Below, piece by piece: positions 46,105 to 57,336 of a DNA stretch of 64,000 nt (within the stretch, counting starts at the first letter, position 1; every line of letters begins with the position of its first letter). A program made the translations under genes and the position numbers. Below the pieces are notes generated by a model. It did not search any database, was not told the DNA's origin, and saw only the letters and a list, made by a program, of their open reading frames with translations. The stretch is taken from positions 58,881,069 through 58,945,068 of the forward strand of contig NC_080042.1 in the NCBI RefSeq assembly GCF_012489685.1, in the 5' to 3' direction. This DNA comes from Lotus japonicus (taxonomy: Eukaryota > Streptophyta > Magnoliopsida > Fabales > Fabaceae).

Positions 46105-46254
46105 CCATAATATCCTACAGGATATTCCTTTATTATTATTTGTTATATTTTGTAATATGCCTTAGAATATTCCTTAGCATATTCTGTAATTTTCTATTAT
46201 AAATAACAATGTCTACCTCACACACAATTTGTGGTGAGAGTATCCAGTCTTACA
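46089..46254 (+). repeat. right LTR of the Copia element
   Basis: 166 bp, two differences from the left LTR. It contains the last codons and stop of the gag-pol frame. Confidence 0.93.
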
Positions 46255-46545
46255 ACCCACATGAATCCCAGACCCTGTCACCTCAGCAGGTGGTTAATCC
46301 TTTCCTTTAGGTTTTTTTGATAAATGATAACTACTAAAGACTTATCTTCAATTCCATATTCACCAATGCATTTGCTTCAGCTAGCTTTGTAAGTGATGAG
46401 GAAAACTGGACTTGGGCATGCTCTTCTTGCATTTCACACAAAGTTCACATACAATGTCATAGCTAAGGCTCCTCCTAGCTCAAAGTATGACCATGGGAAA
46501 TGACTTGAGTCTTTCATTTTTCAATAAGTAAAATCAATGTGATCT
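46255..46545 (-). pseudogene. NMCP/CRWN-like fragment, copy 1 (part after the Copia)
   Basis: Continues the duplicated segment (compare 50919-51275). The exon seen in copy 2 is shortened and altered here: a stretch of copy 2 (about 50964-51055) is missing and replaced by a short unrelated piece. Confidence 0.5.
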
Positions 46546-46786
46546 GGAAAATTCAATGCCACCACATGAAATTTACCTCGTCAAGTAGTATATTTGATGC
46601 GGCCATGATTTGCTCACACACATGGTTAGTAAGCCGGCCACGTAGAGAGGGAATTAGTCAAACAGGTGATGCTGAATTTGTGGATGGGGAGGGAAAAAAA
46701 ACCGTTATTTCTTTATTTTTCTCAAAATAAATACACAACCATTGGGCATTGAGCATTTCATGCTGAGTTCATCCAAACAACAAACG

Positions 46787-46880
46787 GGCGATCAATTCCA
46801 TGAAGGGGAACGAACGTTACTTTGGCCTTGAGAATTTGGGCAACATGCACTTGTTATTGCAACAGTGTCTTGCATGCAGG
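46787..46880 (+). pseudogene. UBP3/UBP4-type deubiquitinase, exon 1 piece
   Basis: Reads GDQFHEGER, then after a frame change YFGLENLGN, then after another CYCNSVL. This is the start of the plant UBP3/UBP4 ubiquitin-specific protease, including the catalytic-cysteine motif (GNTCYCNSVLQ in the family). Small insertions (about 4 bp at acgt and about 7 bp before tgttattgcaac) break the frame at both places, the second directly at the catalytic site. It pairs with the exon at 47460-47576. Confidence 0.75.
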
Positions 46881-47459
46881 TCTTCAATCGATCGACACTT
46901 TTATTATATAACTTTTTACTGTCCAATCCGATTCTCGCTTAATTTTCTCGTTTTTCATTGTTTGTTTTTTTTCATCCAATCCTCGTATATGGAAAATCAT
47001 AATTTTTTCATGTATTTATTCAATGGGGTGGTTGTCGATCTTTGCTTATTTTTATGGTTTGTTGATTATGGTGAATGTATCTTGTTGTTTTGGATGTTCT
47101 GTTCACCCGTTTTGCAGAATTCTGAAGTGCGTGATTAATGAATCTTTATATGGATTTAGCATCAATTTTTGTAAAAATAATTAGTATTCAAGTTTAAAGT
47201 TGAAATTAATTTATATTCATTCTTCTTTGTGGCATTCAACTGTATTATCAGTGTCTCTGTAGATGCACGTGTCAATTTGTTGCTAGTTATGAGTCATGAC
47301 CTTGATGAAAAGATGTAGTACAAGCTACTACCCTGTGGATGATGGCAATGCATTAGGCCTCTCTAGTGACAGTGTTTGAGAATGGTTGTGTTTGTTATTT
47401 TCTGGGAATATTTTAAGGGTTGTTCACTAACAAGTTACTCAATTTGCCACCTTCTGCAG

Positions 47460-47576
47460 GCACTATACTTCTGTGTTCCATTTCGGGAACAACTGCTGAA
47501 GTATCATGGAAATAACAAAAGCATAGGGGGTCTGGAAGAAAATCTTTTGTCTTGCATAGCTGACTTATTTTCACAA
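47460..47576 (+). pseudogene. UBP3/UBP4-type deubiquitinase, exon 2
   Basis: A 39-codon exon with AG acceptor and GT donor: [16 protein letters not shown], then [17 protein letters not shown]. This is the segment directly after the catalytic cysteine motif in UBP3/UBP4. It is open and well preserved, but no later exons are found before 48,040, and exon 1 is broken, so the pair is a gene fragment. The 580-bp intron between them is retained, so it is a DNA-level copy. Confidence 0.8.
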
Positions 47577-48039
47577 GTAATCAATCTTTACTCTGTAGTT
47601 AGGAAATTCTTTGGCATTACATTTTGGTTCATTAAGCTTTGTCATATTTGACTGGCTCAAGCATGATTCACCATTGAAATGAATCAAAAGCAAAACATAA
47701 ACCCTAAATACCCACTTACTGCTCATCCTCATATTAATGCTATGTTTGGTTGGGAAAGAAAGTAAGAGGAAAGAAAAGAGGAAGGATAGAGAATGGAAAG
47801 GAGATGATTTTTTGTGTTGTTTGGTATGAGTGAATGTGGAAGGAAATTGAGAGGAAAGAAAAGGAGTATAATGGATAATTACTATTTTATCCTTTACACA
47901 AATCTTTATAAATAATTTAAATATCATATTTTAAATGGATTTTAAAAATTAATTCTGAAAACTAATCTACAAATTTAATAAAAAATAAATAAAATTTAAA
48001 ATTGTATGTTATATTTCAGAGTATAAAAAATAAAATTGT
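47577..48039. other. intergenic, TIR-like AT-rich stretch
   Basis: At about 47738-47880 there is a purine-rich block opening with atgtttggttgggaaag, like other atgtttggtt-type repeats (compare 60016). Ends are not defined. No gene. Confidence 0.3.
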
Positions 48040-48164
48040 ATGAAGAGATTTGCAGGGTAAAGGACTAGGGTTCATACCCTGGCGAATGAACTAATTTACT
48101 AACAAATAACAACCAACATTTGTCTATAAAAAAACTACTTGAAGTGTGTACAAAATCTAATTTG

Positions 48165-48430
48165 TTATCAATTAATGGAAAGCTTACAAGTTGCAGAGTT
48201 CCCTGTGCATGAGCATAGTTTTTCTATCATCTTAAACATTTCCTGATCATTTAGATTGATACCAATTCATATTGTCATACTCTCTAAAGATCTTTCATTT
48301 TGTATAATATATCTTGCAAATAGAAACTTGTCTTTGGTGTTTCTATGGTGATTGATATTTCATCTTTTTACGCATAGTAGAGTACATCGGGGAATATATG
48401 GCGAGTATTGCCAATCTCCTACTTCTTTTT
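48165..48430 (-). pseudogene. FBD relic within the tandem duplication, copy 1
   Basis: Closely matches the minus-strand FBD piece at 33247-33500 (the family's ARYIM, SLESMTI and CTRSSATCKL regions), but with stops and small indels. No exon 1 or 2. Confidence 0.7.
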
Positions 48431-49280
48431 CCCTGAACCCACTTGTTATATCATTTCATGGGATTTTAGTTTTATTAATGTAAGTGTCGCTGGACAGTCA
48501 TTTCGTATCATCTGAAGCACTATTGACAAAAAATAAAAAGCTTTAACCCTAAGTTACTGAGTGTGTTTGCAAACATTTTTATTCAAGTTGGTTCACTTTC
48601 AAATGTTATATTTATGAGACAAAACAAATTGATGAATTAAAAGGAATAGGTTGAAAAATAAGTATTTTGTGTACCCTACGCCAACAAAAATGAAGATAAA
48701 AAAGAAAAAAAAAAAGTTTAGCAAATAAACACTTAGGAAATGCTTTTTTTTCACATCAAAATTTAGCAGTTAACGGGCTTGCCCCCATTACCCAACATGT
48801 CAGTCCCAGTGTTACTCTGAAACACAACCTTCAACTTTTCACATGTCACAAGCAACAACGTGTTTCTAGTGAAAAGGGAGCTATACTTAAACGTCGTTGT
48901 TGTAGCCACCCTCACTGAAAACATGATTGACCCGCTTTCTCAGTCCTTGGCAATTGAGTTCAGGTCCCCCTTTTGAAATGGCATGTAGTTTCAGAAGTGG
49001 AACCTGAATTTGATTGCTAAGGAGCGAAAAAACGGGTCTGTAATGTTTTAGTTGAGGGTGTCTTCAACGATGGCATTTAACTCTACCTCGCTTTCCACTA
49101 GAAACGCGTTGTTCCTTGCGCTTGTGAAGGGTTGCAGGTTATGTTTCAAAATGACACTAGGTCTGGCACACTAGATTTGTAAGGTGAAGGGTAAGGGTTC
49201 AAACTGTGGTGAAGAAACTAATTTACTAACAAATTACAACTAACATTTGTCTATAAAAAAACTATTCTACCAAATCTAGT

Positions 49281-49500
49281 TTGTTATCAATTAATGGAAA
49301 GCTTACATTTCTTGATCATTTAGATTGATACCAATTCATATTGTCATGCCCTCTAAAGATCTTCCATTTTGCATGATATATCTTGCAAATAGAAACTTGC
49401 CTTTGGTGCCGCTATAGTGATTGGTAATAACATCTTTTTAGGCATAGCAGAGTACATCGGGGAACATATGGCGGATATTGCCAATCTCCTACTTCTTTTC
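49281..49500 (-). pseudogene. FBD relic within the tandem duplication, copy 2
   Basis: Same as the copy at 48165 but with a further internal deletion of about 50 bp: the segment with gttgcagagctccctgtgca is absent. Confidence 0.7.
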
Positions 49501-50078
49501 CATGAACCCACTTGTTATATCATTTGATGGGATTTTAATTATATTAATGTGAGTGTCGCTGGACAGTTATTTCGTATCATCTGAAGCACCATTGACAAAA
49601 AATAAAAAGTTTTAACCCTAAGTTACTGAGTGTGTTTGCAAACATTTTTATTCAAGTTGGTTCACTTTCTAATGTTACATTTGTGAGACAGAATAAATTG
49701 ATGAATTAAAAGTAATAGGTTGAAAAATAAGTATTCTGTGAATTACCCTACTCCAACAAAAATAAAGATAAACAAGAAAAAAAGTTTAGCAAATAAACAC
49801 TTAGGAATTTTTTCTCGCATCAAATTTAGCAGTTAACGGGCTTGCCCCCATTACCCAACATGCGAGACCTAGTGTTACTCTGGAACACAACCTTCAACTT
49901 TTCACATGCCACAAGCAACAATGTGTTTCTAGTGGAAAGGGAGCTAGACTTAAACGACATTCTCGTAGCCACCCTCAATCAAAGCACGACAGACCCGCTT
50001 TCTCGGTCCTTGACCATCGAATTTAGGTGCCCCTTCTGAAATGGCATGTAGTTTCAGAAGTGGGACCTGAATTTGATT

Positions 50079-51330
50079 TCCAGCACCTCCCAGTTCCCAG
50101 ACTTCAACTCAATAAGATAGGGTATAAGGTATAACCCTTTTAAGGAAGACCTGTTGCCTATTGAAGATTGATAATTATCCTTTCTTTTCAATCAAGATGA
50201 ACGAATTTGGGTGAAGAGGAGGATCAGCAGTAATTTGATTCAAAATTCATGTCAATAGCTTGAATCAGCCAATGTGAAATGAATTACTAGTTTAATCCAA
50301 TAAAATGGACTAATCGAAGATAGAATGACATAATATATGATGGAATGCAACATCCAGATAAAGCGCAATATGATTCCATGTTTTAACTGTTAGTATTGAC
50401 CATTTTCAAGAGCATCAGTAATAGTATTGCTTTTGGGAAGGTATAAAGTATAAACCAAACAAGGGAAATATTAGATATGCCAAATCCACATCAGCATCAA
50501 GATATTCTGCAATACTTCTAGCCTTCTAGGTCTCTCTTTCTGCTTCAGGTTCTTCTCAGTTTCAATTGCCTTCACTTCTCCAATGCTCCTTTTGAAGAAA
50601 CTTTCACAATTCTCGCAATTTCATATCAAGCTGTGTGTTCTATCTATTTACCTCAGCATGCTTAGCTTCTAATAGGTACCAGACATTTCAAAGAAAGAAA
50701 TAGAACAGAAATGCTAAGGTATTGATTGATTTGGGAATCCTGAGATGAACTCAGATCCAGATTTAGGGAAAATACAAGGAAAGTAGAAGAAACTAAACAG
50801 AAAAGACAGTATAGACAAATTCGAGTGTCTCTATCTCTCCCAGCCTAAGGAAATAACTCCCTCCCTCTCCCTTCCTACCTTTCATTTCTTATACTGTCTA
50901 CACACTCTTTACAACTCTACCCACATGAATCCCAGACCCCTGTCACCTCAGCAGGTGGTTATTCCTCTCACAGGGACTGATCTGGTGCATCACACCTCTT
51001 CCTTTTGCTTTCACTAACTAGGTCCGCATCATCTTTTGCATCATGCAAGTTTTTGTAAACTACTAAAGACTTATCTTCAATTCCATTTACCAATGCATTT
51101 GCTTCAGCTAGCTTTTTATGGGAGGAAAACTGGACTTGGGCATGCTCTTCCTGCATTTCACGCAAAGCTCAAGTTCACATACAATGTCATGGCTCAAGTT
51201 CCTCCTAGCTCAAAGTATGATCATGGGAAATGACTTGTGTCTTTCATTTTTCAATAAGGAAAATCAATGTGATCATGGGAAATTCAATGCCCAACTAAAT
51301 GAAATTTACCTCGTCAAGTAGTATATTTGA
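50079..51330 (-). pseudogene. NMCP/CRWN-like fragment, copy 2
   Basis: An exon on the minus strand (51165-50968) reads ALREMQEEHAQVQFSSHKKL, AEANALVNGIEDKSLVVYKN and then degrades to a stop after CDAPDQSL. A second exon after an acceptor at about 50640 reads LDMKLREL and then loses frame. This is the coiled-coil rod of NMCP1/CRWN nuclear-periphery proteins (REMQ..HA.IQF..., LTEANALV...EKSLEVE in the family). Introns are retained, so it is a DNA-level fragment. It is duplicated at 40255-41089 plus 46255-46545, and it carries the empty Copia site at 50919-50923. Confidence 0.65.
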
Positions 51331-51359
51331 GGCTTTAAATCTCTGTATGACTGTATCTA

Positions 51360-52150
51360 AGTTTCTTCTCCAAGACACTTAGAATGTAGCCTTATATCAA
51401 AAAAGAGATCCAGTGCCTCTTGATGCCTCTCACACTGATTGTAAGCATTTATCATAATGTTCTGAGCAACTATGTTTTTCTGAGGCATTTTGTTGAACAA
51501 GTGTCTTGCAGTCTTCAAGCAACCACATCTACCATATATTTCAACAATGGCACTTGCAAGAATGATGTTACTATCAAATTATGGACACAAAGGGATCATA
51601 ACCAGCCTTGCAAATGCGGTGGTAGATCCATATTAATGTCTCTACTATGAGCACATACAATCAAAACATTCACCATGCTAACTTCATTGGGCTCCACATC
51701 CCAATAGCCCATAGAACTAAAAATTACTGATTTAAGATGACGCAAGTCATCGACAAAAAAAAGATGATCCAGGGCTTCGCAAATTGTGAAAAGAAGAGAA
51801 GAAAGATCTAAAGTCTGGTTGTCGTGAATATTTCCATCACCAACGTCATGAACATTGACCATCATCTTCTGATTGCTGTGTTCTTGTGCATTCATAATGC
51901 ATCTGTGATATACAAAAGGGAAGAATTCACACAATTTATGCAAAAAGTCTTCAACACAATTCAATCTCGATTGGAATCAAACACCTTAATCAATTGTGAA
52001 AGAACAGAGCCCATATCCTCACAGATCAAGATTATAAGGGCAGTAATCCATAAAATTTGAAAATGGAAAACAAACAAATCGGCAACATCACAAAGGAAAA
52101 GACAAGAAGGACAAGGAGGTGATGCTGGTGGAGGCTGAGCACCCCTGCTG
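51360..52150 (-). pseudogene. PPR-protein fragment
   Basis: The minus strand (about 51960-51370) contains a pentatricopeptide-like series: LDLSSLLFTICEALDHL, VEPNEVSMVNVLIVCAHSRD, then with frame changes SAIVEIYGRCGCLKTARHLF, NKMPQKNIVAQNIMI and NAYNQCERHQEALDLF. These match PPR helices; PPR proteins bind organellar RNA. At least two frameshifts and several stops are present, and no start or targeting peptide can be placed. Confidence 0.7.
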
Positions 52151-52319
52151 ACGGCTGATCGTGCCTCAGTGTTGCAGTAATCCTCGTTCACTCGGATTCC
52201 CCCCTACAACAGGCCAGCCAAGAGAGACTCCACCCTCTCTCCTTCCACTACCACGGGTGCAACAAGGCCTTTATTTTACTCAGATCTCTTTTTCTCCCAC
52301 AATGGACTTTGCCTCTCCC

Positions 52320-53144
52320 AACAAAGTCTTTCAATGTTCCAATTACTCAAACAAGGAGAAAGGAACTTACCTAGCCTAAGATCTCATGAACCAAGACAGT
52401 TGATACCCTACCAAAACTAAATAGAAAAAAATAGCTTCTTTAACATTAACAAAAAAAATTAGTTCAAGATACCACTAAGAGTGAAATACAGACTATTTCC
52501 TTAGCCCTTAAAGTGAAGGCCAGACTATCACTGTTTTTTATCTCCCAAAAAATGCAATAGCTGCATAACCATCACTATATCCTTCTGTACACTTGGCTGT
52601 TCATTAACCAAGAAGCATAAAAGCTGGTTGCAGAAATGTCAATTGCATGCTTGATAAGCTGTTAGGGTTTAGGCTTGCTATGAAACTTATGCTTCATAAT
52701 ACTAATTATAGATTTCAGTGATCCACATACTGCATATTGGTGTAAGTCATAAACTTTTCTTCTTGAAATGATACAATCATCTTATGTAAACATTTAATTT
52801 ATGACCAAATTCTGCTACTACATTGATTTACAAAATGGAAAATTCATACTATCAAAAAGACAAAAGAGAGTTCTTTAAAAAAACAGCTAATGTCATATTT
52901 TTGTGCATGTGCTGCTCATTTTCGAGAGAGAATTTTGCACCTGCTTACCATGGAAGTTCAGATTAGATCACAATGTAAAGTACAATTGCCTCACACTTGA
53001 GCACTATATCTCCGATTTACAATTAACCATCAATAAAGAACAAGTTCAACTAATTTGAAAACTAAGACAAGATTCATATCCTTGAACCTAGGTACTAGGA
53101 AGAAATTAACTACTTGGAGTGTATCTACCAAATCTAATTTGTTA
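52320..53144. repeat. 3' flank of the second intact F-box gene
   Basis: Copy of the flank described at 4030-5395, without SINE or MULE. No gene. Confidence 0.7.
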
Positions 53145-54496
53145 TCATTTAATGGAAAGTTTACAAGAGGCAGAGCTCCTCGTGCATGAGGATAGTTTTT
53201 CTAACATCTTAACCTTTGCCTGTTCATTTACATCGATACTACTGCATATTGTCATACTCTCTAAAGATCTTCCATTCTGCATAATATATCTTGCTAATTG
53301 AAACTCACCTTTGGTGCCTCTATAGTCATTTAGATAGCATCTTTTAAGGAATAATAGAGTGTTGTCAGGAACAAATGGCGGGTATTGCCAATCTCCTACT
53401 TCTTCAAATCCATCACGCATACATCCAAGAAAATGTTCCTGTCAATAAATAAATGAAAACATGTGAAGAAGTTTCAAAATAAAAAAAAATAGAAATCAAT
53501 CTTAGCCTCTAAACAAACCTGATTAATAACAAGAACATGAAGCTTAGGGCAATGCTTCAGCAATTCCACTACCACCTGTAACCAATCATTAGCAGAGCTG
53601 GTATAGACAAGTTCAATATGGGTCAAATTGTGAAACATGGGGAGAACGTAGGGGCCTGCGCCTTCACCATAATGTTGGTGTATAAAATCCATCTGCATGA
53701 GTTACAAAAACAATACATCAAACATCCCATTTTCCTTAAGAATGATCGATATATCCAACTACAATAGTAACAATACCTGAGATATTCGCAAAAACTCAAC
53801 ATTATTAACCACTTCCATGAGCAAAAAATGCGGATTCCGCATCGAAATATCTGCTCTAACCAACTTGGGCAAAGTTCTAAACTCCCTATCAGTAAAATAG
53901 TTTTTAAAAACCGTACACCTTGCTTTGAAATCCTCAAGAACCGGACACGCGGAAAGAAGCTGAGCAAGACACCCGCATTTCGAGAAAGACACGAGCTGCA
54001 GATGCAGAACTTTAAGGAAGGGAAGATTAACAGAGTAAAACAAAAACGGTTTGAACACTAAACCCTGCAACTTGAGAACCACAAGAGTAGTGCAAGTAAA
54101 GATGGAAGACAAGTTAATGGGATGTAAACCGAGGGAAAGATCAAGATGCTGAAGTTTTCGTTCAACCGCAACGTTAACCCATTCAGTGATACTAGTAGGA
54201 TCATAATGACGAGCGTTGAATGTGAGGCGTAAGTTTTGGATAGGTTGGTGTTGATCTCGGGAGTTGATGAATGCATAAACAGATTGAACAATGCGAGCAC
54301 AGTCCTCTTTGGTTCTGGTAGAAGAGTTGGTATCATCGAAATACAGAGTGGGGACAGAACGCCAGAGTGGTTTCCACTTTTTTGAGAGAACGCTTGTTGC
54401 TATGGTTTGCTTTGTTGGGAGAAAAGAGAGTATGTGACAGATGAGTTCCTCTGGTAAACTGCTAAGCCTATCTTCCATGGTAGATTTTGAATGCAA
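53145..54496 (-). CDS. F-box/LRR/FBD protein, intact, three exons
   Basis: Exons are 54496-53777 (720 nt), 53692-53519 (174 nt) and 53438-53145 (294 nt), GT-AG and phase 0. The product is 395 aa, with every exon the same length as in the gene at 5396-6748. The F-box is at residues about 8-55 (MEDRLSSLPEELICHILSFL, KKWKPLWRSVPTLYFDD). Leucine-rich segments follow: HLDLSLGLHPINLSSIFTC, LKVLHLQLVSFSKCGCL, LPKLVRADISM, FHNLTHIELVY, CPKLHVLVINQ. The C-terminal FBD domain reads EVGDWQYPPFVP, CYLNDYRGTKGEFQLARYIM and SLESMTIC...SSASCKLSIK. The role should be substrate recognition in an SCF ubiquitin ligase; the target is unknown. Two ATGs (residues 1 and 7) are close; the first matches the paralogue. 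It is flanked upstream by a LINE fragment at 54920. Confidence 0.9.
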
Positions 54497-54919
54497 ATTG
54501 AGAAATCAGAGATAGGATTGAATATGATCTTACAGGTTTGTTGTTCTGTTTTCTGATCACCTGCGATTTCAGGTTCTTTATTGAAACGATGACTCGCTGA
54601 TGAACTGAACTCTTCAGGTTTGACACCGAGACGGAGTTGAAGAAGTGATTGGTAGGAGTAGGGGGAGATAAACCCTAAGCCGTTAAGCGTGTTCCTCGGT
54701 TGAGTGAAATTTCAGCACTCTCACAAGGTGAATGCACTAATCTCTCTTTTTCATTTCAGAATGCTCGAAAAGGTGTTGTCTTTTTTGAAAGCTGAAAACG
54801 TGTCGTCCGTCTAAATTGTTAAGTGTATAATATAAACGAGTAAAGTCTACGGAAGATTACTTACTAGGGAAGATTACTTGACAATACAAGAAAAATACAA
54901 TGAGTTTACTCTAGTGAAG
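54497..54919. other. upstream region of the second intact F-box gene
   Basis: Probable promoter and 5' UTR. No clear motif; a possible LINE target duplication (agtgaag) ends it at 54913-54919. Confidence 0.35.
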
Positions 54920-56778
54920 GTTATGAGCTCAAGCACCTGTTGAATGTTTAGGCACTAGAAAGCTTTGATAGATATTTGGGCCTTTCAACTTTGGTAAGTC
55001 TAAAAATCAGATTTTCTCATTTGTTAAGGACCGTGTTTGGAAAAAATTTAAGGGGTGGAAAGAATAAACTCTCTCCCGGGCGGGGCGTGAGGTGTTGATA
55101 AAGGTTGTGACTCAGGTCATACCCTCTTATGTTATGTCATGTTTTATGTTACCTAATGACCTTTGTGAAGATACTGAGACTATGATTTCTAGGTTTTATT
55201 GGGGTGGTGACGTCGAAAGACAGAACCTCCATTGGGCTAGTTGGAGCAAACTTTGCAGGCCAAAATATGATGGCGGGTTGGGTTTTAGGGATTTCAAATC
55301 TTTTAATACAACCCTGGTTTCTAAAAATTGGTGGAGAATTTACTCTCATCCGGAGTCTTTGTTGGTTCAGGTCTTTAAAGGGGTATACTTCCCTTATAGC
55401 TCTATCTTGGATGCTAGGCGAGGTGCTCGGCCAAGCTATGCTTGGTCTAGCATTTGGAGCACTCGCTGGGTGTTCGAGAGAGGTGGCCAATGGAGGGTTC
55501 GTAATGGCACGAGCCTTTATGTCCGACATGCTAATTGGTTGCCAAATGGTTGTCCAGTTGTTTTTAGTGAGGACCTCATGCAAGAGCTAAGGATCCGACA
55601 TGTTTGTGACTTGATGAGAGGCCCAGGTATGTGTCTATTCCGCTGTCGTTGCATGGAGGGGATGATACTCTTTATTGGCCCGGTTCGGTGGATGGTTTGT
55701 ACTCTTCTAAACAGGGGTACGCCTTCATTCGAAGCACGGTTATGTCATCTCAGGCTGGACCATCCACCACTGTGACTCCTTTGCAGCCCAAACAGTAGAA
55801 GAAATTCTAGAGCATCTCGGGTCTACCTCGGTGCAAAGAGCTTGCTTGGCGCGCATCTTCTGGATATCTTCCCGTGAGGACAGTGTAGGTGCATCATGGT
55901 ATGGATGTAGAGGTTGATTGCCCCTGTGCCGTATGGAACCGGAAACGGTTGATCATTTGTGGATTCGGTGTGCGGTTACCCGAGCTTTCTGGTTTGGTAG
56001 CCCTCTTGCGCTACGGCTTGACAGGTTTGGCACTTTGCATGATTTCCTGAGTTATTTTATTGATTCAGCAGAGGAGGATGCCATCTCTTTGTGGCAAGCG
56101 GCTTCCTATGCTTTATGGGAGGCCCGAAATCGTGTTGTCTTTGAGGGACGGGTGTTCTCGGTCCCCTTGGTGGTGCAACGTGCGCAGGACCTTTGTCAGT
56201 TGTTGCCCGCGTGTGTGACGGAGGCGCGGAATGCTCTTCCATGGTGGCAGTTTGGCAGCGACCTTCGCGAGGGGTGATCAAAATAAATTTTGATGCTTCT
56301 TTCAGGTCTGCTTCAGATATAGGGGCAAGTATGGTGGCCAGGGATCATGAGGGTTTTGTTTTGGCATCAACAGTTGTGTTTCCTTTGGCGGCCTCTTCTC
56401 CCTTGTTGGCCGAAGTTGCTGCTTTGCGGTGGGCTATGGTTCTAGTCATTCAGCTTGGTTTTCGTCGTGTTTGTTTTGAAACAGATTGCTTGCAACTGTT
56501 TCAACAATAGACCAAGCCTCCGGATGGTGCTTCTTATTTAGTTTCTATTATTAATGATTGTTTTGTTCTTTCCCGTTCTTTTGATGTAATAGACCTTTCT
56601 TTTGTCCGTCGTTCTGGCAATGCGGTGGCGGATTTACTTGCTAGGAAGGCTTCATCGTTCGCCGGTTTAGTGTGGATTGAGGAAGTCCCTTCTGAAGCGA
56701 ACTCATTTGTTTCTGCGGACCTTTTGGCCTCTGTGTCAGTCCAAGTTTAATGTTATTCAGGCATCTTTCAAAAAAAAA
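54920..56778 (+). mobile_element. 5'-truncated LINE with RNase H domain
   Basis: Plus strand. The RT thumb comes first (RYLGLS, FVKDRVWKKLKGW, then AGREVLIKVVTQVIPSYVMS). Then IDARRGARPSYAWSSIW-type connection sequence, a zf-RVT piece (PETVDHLWIRCAVTRAFW), and a C-terminal RNase H domain (KINFDASFRSASDIGASMVA, LLAEVAALRWAM, RRSGNAVADLLARKA) followed by an A-run (56769-56778). The longest open stretch is 55092-55775; frameshifts and stops separate the rest. A 7-bp agtgaag flanks both sides (54913-54919 and 56779-56785). The RNase H makes it a different LINE lineage from the one at 8188. Confidence 0.85.
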
Positions 56779-56799
56779 AGTGAAGTTGGTGTTTTTTTA

Positions 56800-57300
56800 A
56801 AAAAAAAAAGATAGCTTAAATTGCATTCAACAACATAAGCTGAGAATCCATTACATTAGGGGTAACTAAAGAGATAGCCAATTTAAAATTTAAGTAAGTG
56901 GCAGTGACCTTTGCTAAGATATCGGCTACACAATTTCCACTGCTATGAACAAAAGACAAAGACATAAAATCAAAAGTTAAAGGAACGACAATGTTTTACT
57001 ACCGTAGCCAGTTAAGAATCGCTCGGATCTCACTTCTTCCAACTCTGAAACAAAGGGAGGCAATCTATTTCCATTCAAATATAGCAAAATCTCAACTCCG
57101 TCGCCAACGCCAAGGCCTACCGGAGCCCCAGCCCCTTGCCACCATCGGGGACACAGCGAGCACCGGAAAAGATGATGTTGTCGCCAAGACTTCATCAACA
57201 TTGTCACAAGCGACCATGCCCACTCCAACCGCGTTTTCCATCTTCCATGAAGCATCCACATGTATCTTTATAGCATATGAGTACTGACGTCTGCACACTG
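56800..57300 (-). pseudogene. RNase H-like (RVT_3) fragment, opposite strand
   Basis: The minus strand reads IKIHVDASWKMENAVGVGMV, then VLATTSSFPVLAVSP, and after frame changes YIWMEIDCLPLFQSW and LSFVHSSGNCVADILAKVTA. This is an almost complete RNase H-like domain in pieces. It lies tail to tail with the LINE at 54920-56778. A run of TA dinucleotides (57337-57363) lies just upstream. It is either a second LINE 3' end or a host RNase H-domain relic. Confidence 0.7.
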
Positions 57301-57336
57301 TCGCGAGCACCTGCTCTGATGCTCTCTCTACAGGTG

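Larger units (their letters stand above)
41095..46254 (+). mobile_element. Copia retrotransposon with intact gag-pol ORF
   Basis: 5,160 bp. Both LTRs are 166 bp, begin TGTTAGAG and end CTTACA. The target duplication is ACCCA, seen as acaca at 41090-41094 and accca at 46255-46259; the paralogous empty site at 50919-50923 reads accca once. The LTRs differ at two of 166 positions, so insertion is young. The primer-binding site is split by a MITE (41266-41569). A purine tract (46081-46088) precedes the right LTR. The gag-pol frame is fully open. Confidence 0.95.
48040..50078. repeat. tandem duplication: SINE tail + FBD relic + foldback arm
   Basis: Two copies of a unit, about 48040-49165 and 49168-50078. 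Each has the 3' part of the SINE seen at 33078 (48044-48135; 49168-49260), an FBD exon relic on the minus strand (48165-48430; 49281-49500) and a left arm of the foldback element (from 48444 and 49513). Shared landmarks are 1,060-1,116 bp apart. The first copy also has part of the right foldback arm (about 49065-49165). The arrangement repeats the order at 33078-33970. Confidence 0.8.

Noticed and set aside
49842..50039. 65-codon plus-strand frame starting MPPLPNMRDLVLLW
   Set aside because: Lies in a foldback-arm repeat whose other copies do not keep the frame.
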